Assembly: GCA_017538195.1 (NCBI GenBank)
Contig: JAFYJH010000063.1
Span: 1 to 33,219, forward strand
DNA: 33,219 nt
Reading direction: 5' to 3'
Source: Prevotella sp.
GTDB lineage: Bacteria > Bacteroidota > Bacteroidia > Bacteroidales > Bacteroidaceae
In this document: piece after piece, positions 30,137 to 33,219 of the stretch
Layout: every line of letters starts with the position of its first letter
Numbering within the stretch: the first letter of the stretch is position 1
Notes under the pieces: generated by a model
Database searches by the model: none
What the model saw: the letters and a program-made list of their open reading frames with translations, nothing else
What the model was told of the DNA's origin: nothing
Translations under genes and position numbers: made by a program

Positions 30137-32872
30137 TTAGAATTCCTGTCCGAGAATGAAGTGGAACTGCGAACCGCCACGCGACATCGTGCCGTTGTTA
30201 TACACCTTGTCGAAGCCGTAGGCCCAGTCGATTCCCATCAGACCGACCATCGGCAGGAAGATTCGCACGCCGACACCGGCGGAACGCTTCAAATTGAACG
30301 GATTGAACTTCTTCGTTTCTGCCCACGCATTACCGCCTTCGAGGAAGGTCAGACCGTAGATCGTCGTGTTGCCGAGCATCAGCGGATAGCGCAATTCGAG
30401 CGTGAAACGGTCGTAGGCGTAGGCGTTGTAGTAACTGCTCGTGCCGGCTTCGTAGGCCGCCGTATTGGAAATCGAACCGTTTTCGTAACCGCGCAGTGCG
30501 ATGGTTTCCTCGGCGTAGCCATAACTGTAGCCGCTCATTCCGTCGCCACCGACGTAGAACGTCTCAAACGGCGATTTTTTGTGTTGGTTATAGGCTCCGA
30601 GAAGGCCAAATTCCACGCGCGTCATCAGCACCAAAGGCTTCGAGCCACGAATGAGCGTCGTGAACGTGCGACTCTTGAATTTCCACTTGTGATACTCAAT
30701 CCAACGGTATTTTTCCTGTTGCTCACGCGAATAATTCGGCGATTTCGGGTTGTTGGCAAGATGCTCATAGTCTTTTCCGTCCCACATCGACCAAGGCGGC
30801 GTGAGTTGCACCGATGCCGAGAAGTCCGAACCTGCGCTTGGGAAGAGCGGATTGTTCGTCGAACTGCGGCTCAGCGTGATGCTCAGGTTCAAGTTGTTGG
30901 CGTTGCCGTTGCTCATAATGGCGAAATACGACCAGTTTTTCAGCGAATAGCGCGTAAAGGCGAGTTGTGCCGAGAGTTGGAAGTAGTCGTCGGGCCAGCG
31001 CAGGCGCTTTCCCCATCCGACGGACGCGCCGTAGAGTTTGATGTATTTGTCGGGGTCGTAGTAACTTTCGTAGTTGTTGTAATAATAGTTGTTTCCGTAG
31101 CCATAGAGCATATTCATATAGTTGTTCATATAGCCGCTGTTGTAGTACGAACTCGACACGTCGGTCTGCTTCGAGTAGAACGCGCCGACGGAGAATTGAA
31201 TCGGGCGTTTGTTGCCGAACCAGTTGGTCGAGTAACTCGCGTTGTACGACTGGTAGTAGCGACCGTTGGTCTGTGCGCTGATGCCGAGCGTTTCGCCGTC
31301 GCCGATGGGCATGATGCCGCGATGCTCCTTGTTTTTATTAAAGAGGTTGGCGATGGAGAAGTTGTTGAGTTTCAGTCCGACGCGCCCGATGATGCCCGTC
31401 TGTCCCCAACCGAGCGAAAATTCCACTTGGTCGTTCGATTTCTGCTCCAGATTCCAGTTGATATCGACCGTTCCGTTCTCCATATTGGGCTTCACTTCCA
31501 TTCCCTGACTCAGTTTTTCGGGGTCGAAATGGCCTGTTGCAGCGATTTCACGCGCCGAGCGCATCAGTGCCTCACGCGAAAAAAGGTCGCCGGGCTTTGT
31601 GCGCAGTTCGCGACGGATGACATTCTCGTAAAGTCGGTCGTTTCCGTTGATTCTCACGCGGTTGATATGGGCTTGCGGACCTTCCGAAATGCGCATTTCC
31701 AAGTCGATGGAGTCGCCTTCGGTCTGCACTTCCACAGGGTCGATTTGGTGGAAGAGATAACCGTTGTTCCAATAGATGTTGCCGATGGCGTCGTCGTCTT
31801 CCGACAGGCGTTTTTTCAGCAGTTTCTGGTTATAGACATCGCCTTTTTTCATATCGAGGAAGTCGCTCAGACCCTTCATATTGCCCACTTGATAAGTCGG
31901 ATAAACCGTGTTTCCGACCCACGAAATGTTGCGCAGATAGTATTTCGTGCCTTCATCGACCTTCACAAACACGTTCACGTGCTTCGGATCGACCGTCCAC
32001 ACGCTGTCCTCGACGATGACGGCGTCGCGATAGCCCAGTTCGTTGTATTTTTCGATGAGTTTTTTCTTGTCTTCCTTCCACCGCTCAGGCGTGAATTTCT
32101 TGGACTTCAGGAACGACGCGAGTTTGCCGGCCTCGTGGGTCTTCGCCAATGCGCCTTTCCGCAAAAAGCCGCCCTTGATTTTGCCGTCACTGAGTTGTTC
32201 GTTGCCCTCGATGACGATGTTTCGCACCTTCATCTTCTCTTTTTTGTCGATGACAATGTCGAGAATCACGTTGTTTTTCTGCGCCACGTCGTCGCGCTGC
32301 ATCACGTCGATTTCGGCGTTCTTAAAGCCTTTTTCGTCGAAATATTTCTTGGCGAGCAGTTTGGCGCGGTCGAGCACATTCGGGTGGATGCTCATTCCCG
32401 TCGTCATGCCGAGTCGCTTCTCCAAATCCTCTTTTTCCGACTTCTTCACGCCGACGTAGTTGATTTCCGACACACGCGGACGGCCTGCCAGCGAAATGTG
32501 CAGATAGATGCGGTTTCCGACGATGGAATCGGCGGAAATGGCGACCTGCGAGAAGAGTCCGTGCCGCCAATAACGCTTCACGGCGTCGGTGATTTGCGAG
32601 CCCGGCACTTCGATTTCCTGTCCGATGGTAAGACCCGAAATGCCTGCGATGGCGAAGTCTTCGTAACCGTCCATTCCCGACACGTTGATGCCGCCGAGAA
32701 TCAGCGTGCGCGGCGTTCCGGCGTAGGAAATGTCGGGAAATTCGATGACATCTTGGGCATGAGAAGTGAAAAGTGAAGAGAAAAAAATCAAAAGGGAGAC
32801 CCACCCCCTGCCCCTCCCTACAGGGCGGGGAGTTGTCAGCATTTTTACCATATTTTTCGCTATTTTATTCAT
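30137..32872 (-). CDS. bamA: Outer membrane protein assembly factor BamA
   Basis: This 911-aa Omp85 protein inserts beta-barrel proteins into the outer membrane. The signal peptide is unusual: MNKIAKNMVKMLT, then TPRPVGRGRGWVS from a palindromic element, then the hydrophobic core LLIFFSSLFTSHAQ. Five POTRA domains cover about 45-460 (VSEINYVGVKKSEKEDLEKR, VRNIVIEGNEQLSDGKIKGG, LRNISWVGNTVYPT, HINRVRINGNDRLYENVIRRELR). The barrel follows at about 470-911, Tyr/Asn-rich, with the ARG-loop-like GYENGSIS and final strand SRGGSQFHFILGQEF ending in Phe. It follows uppS by 26 bp and precedes three ompH genes. Confidence 0.97.
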   Translation of the reverse strand: MNKIAKNMVKMLTTPRPVGRGRGWVSLLIFFSSLFTSHAQDVIEFPDISYAGTPRTLILGGINVSGMDGYEDFAIAGISGLTIGQEIEVPGSQITDAVKRYWRHGLFSQVAISADSIVGNRIYLHISLAGRPRVSEINYVGVKKSEKEDLEKRLGMTTGMSIHPNVLDRAKLLAKKYFDEKGFKNAEIDVMQRDDVAQKNNVILDIVIDKKEKMKVRNIVIEGNEQLSDGKIKGGFLRKGALAKTHEAGKLASFLKSKKFTPERWKEDKKKLIEKYNELGYRDAVIVEDSVWTVDPKHVNVFVKVDEGTKYYLRNISWVGNTVYPTYQVGNMKGLSDFLDMKKGDVYNQKLLKKRLSEDDDAIGNIYWNNGYLFHQIDPVEVQTEGDSIDLEMRISEGPQAHINRVRINGNDRLYENVIRRELRTKPGDLFSREALMRSAREIAATGHFDPEKLSQGMEVKPNMENGTVDINWNLEQKSNDQVEFSLGWGQTGIIGRVGLKLNNFSIANLFNKNKEHRGIMPIGDGETLGISAQTNGRYYQSYNASYSTNWFGNKRPIQFSVGAFYSKQTDVSSSYYNSGYMNNYMNMLYGYGNNYYYNNYESYYDPDKYIKLYGASVGWGKRLRWPDDYFQLSAQLAFTRYSLKNWSYFAIMSNGNANNLNLSITLSRSSTNNPLFPSAGSDFSASVQLTPPWSMWDGKDYEHLANNPKSPNYSREQQEKYRWIEYHKWKFKSRTFTTLIRGSKPLVLMTRVEFGLLGAYNQHKKSPFETFYVGGDGMSGYSYGYAEETIALRGYENGSISNTAAYEAGTSSYYNAYAYDRFTLELRYPLMLGNTTIYGLTFLEGGNAWAETKKFNPFNLKRSAGVGVRIFLPMVGLMGIDWAYGFDKVYNNGTMSRGGSQFHFILGQEF
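32796..32834 (-). repeat. Dispersed palindromic G-rich element, copy 11 (bamA signal peptide)
   Basis: The minus strand reads CCCCGCCCTGTAGGGAGGGG, then CAGGGGGTGGGTCTC. It is a canonical G4 motif on the coding strand and is translated as TPRPVGRGRGWVS, between the n-region and h-region of the BamA signal peptide. Confidence 0.8.
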
Positions 32873-32898
32873 ATTTTCAACTGTTTTTTTTTGAGTTT

Positions 32899-33219
32899 CT
32901 ACGCCCCTTCCACTTGCTCACCCGTTTTTCCGAACCTGCGCTGCCGATTTTCGTAGCTTTCGATGGCTTTGCGCAGGTCGGCTTCATTGAAGTCGGGCCA
33001 GTAGGTGTCGCAGAAATAGAGCTCGGAATAGGCGATTTGCCAGAGCAGATAGTTCGAGATGCGCAACTCGCCGCCCGTGCGGATGAGCAGGTCGGGGTCG
33101 GGCATAAAATTCGTCTGCAAATGCTGGGCGAAGAATTCTTCGGTAATATCTTCGGCTCTCAGACCGCCCTGACGCATATTTTTCAGGAAATTCTTCGGAA
33201 GTTCATCCATATCGTGAAT
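32899..33219 (-). CDS. uppS: Isoprenyl transferase / undecaprenyl diphosphate synthase, C-terminal part
   Basis: The 3' part of a cis-prenyltransferase gene; the frame remains open to the window edge, so about half of the usual 240-250 residues is missing. The diagnostic MPDPDLLIRTGGELRISNYLLWQIAYSELYF (family motif RTxGExRxSNFLLWQ) and YWPDFNEADLRKAI are present. The enzyme makes the C55 lipid carrier for peptidoglycan and surface glycans. An internal ATG at 33210 is not the start. It is 26 bp upstream of bamA on the same strand, the usual Bacteroidetes order, so envelope lipid carrier and outer-membrane assembly are co-transcribed. Confidence 0.95.
   Translation of the reverse strand: MHDMDELPKNFLKNMRQGGLRAEDITEEFFAQHLQTNFMPDPDLLIRTGGELRISNYLLWQIAYSELYFCDTYWPDFNEADLRKAIESYENRQRRFGKTGEQVEGA

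Noticed and set aside
30161..32776. 871-codon plus-strand open frame antisense to bamA
   Set aside because: It is a shadow of bamA: the protein is His/Val/Arg-rich without domains, while the minus strand encodes a complete BamA.
9496..32834. Insertion sequence or MITE with a partner transposase
   Set aside because: No transposase, no terminal inverted repeats beyond the central palindrome, and no clear target duplications are visible in the window.

Overview
The window looks like a chromosomal segment of a Bacteroidota bacterium, most likely Bacteroidales of the Prevotella type. The evidence is: many promoters of the Bacteroidetes TTTG-N19/21-TAnnTTTG form; a Spi/C10 peptidase ending in a Prevotella-style C-terminal sorting-like motif; a DUF3244 protein; a membrane-anchored TPR/HTH regulator; and the gene orders uppS-bamA-ompH x3-murI and folP-cdaA. 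No phage, plasmid, integrase or transposase genes are seen.

Layout. Positions 1-8.0 kb are a minus-strand accessory block: a large C10 cysteine peptidase, a 66-aa acidic Trp-rich peptide, an RluA-family pseudouridine synthase, a TPR/transmembrane/HTH regulator, a DUF3244 protein, a lipoprotein, and a truncated secreted protein that appears frameshifted. Positions 8.2-13.4 kb are mostly plus-strand: a YitT transporter-like protein, rnhB (tail-to-tail with recO), tRNA-Glu, rpsT and gyrB. Positions 13.4-21.6 kb are minus-strand: a DUF3109 protein, a small unknown protein, ung, a HerA-like DUF853 ATPase, a DUF4143 ATPase, gpmI and an S41 peptidase. Then come tRNA-Asn with a terminator, cdaA-folP, a DUF805 protein, divergent murF, tRNA-Pro, rbfA and an FtsX-like permease. 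The last 5.7 kb is the outer-membrane biogenesis operon uppS-bamA-ompH-ompH-ompH-murI, read on the minus strand.

Three repeat systems cut across this ordinary gene content. (1) A 30-45 bp palindrome with a G-rich tail occurs 11 times. Eight copies lie in-frame inside protein genes, including essential ones (rnhB, murF twice, murI, folP, bamA, DUF3109 twice). The other three sit against stop codons. Most copies can also be read as G-quadruplex motifs. (2) An exact 22-bp-period array of 8 units lies directly upstream of, and partly inside, the promoter of the DUF4143 ATPase gene. (3) Degenerate AT-rich heptanucleotide tracts fill intergenic gaps, and two of them flank an identical dyad GGTC-N3-GACC. 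A pair of doubled 11-bp direct repeats upstream of the DUF3244 operon looks like an operator for the adjacent HTH regulator.

Functions were assigned by reading motifs and family resemblance only; no database search was possible. Where the longest open frame has a poor start, the start has been moved and the reason is given.
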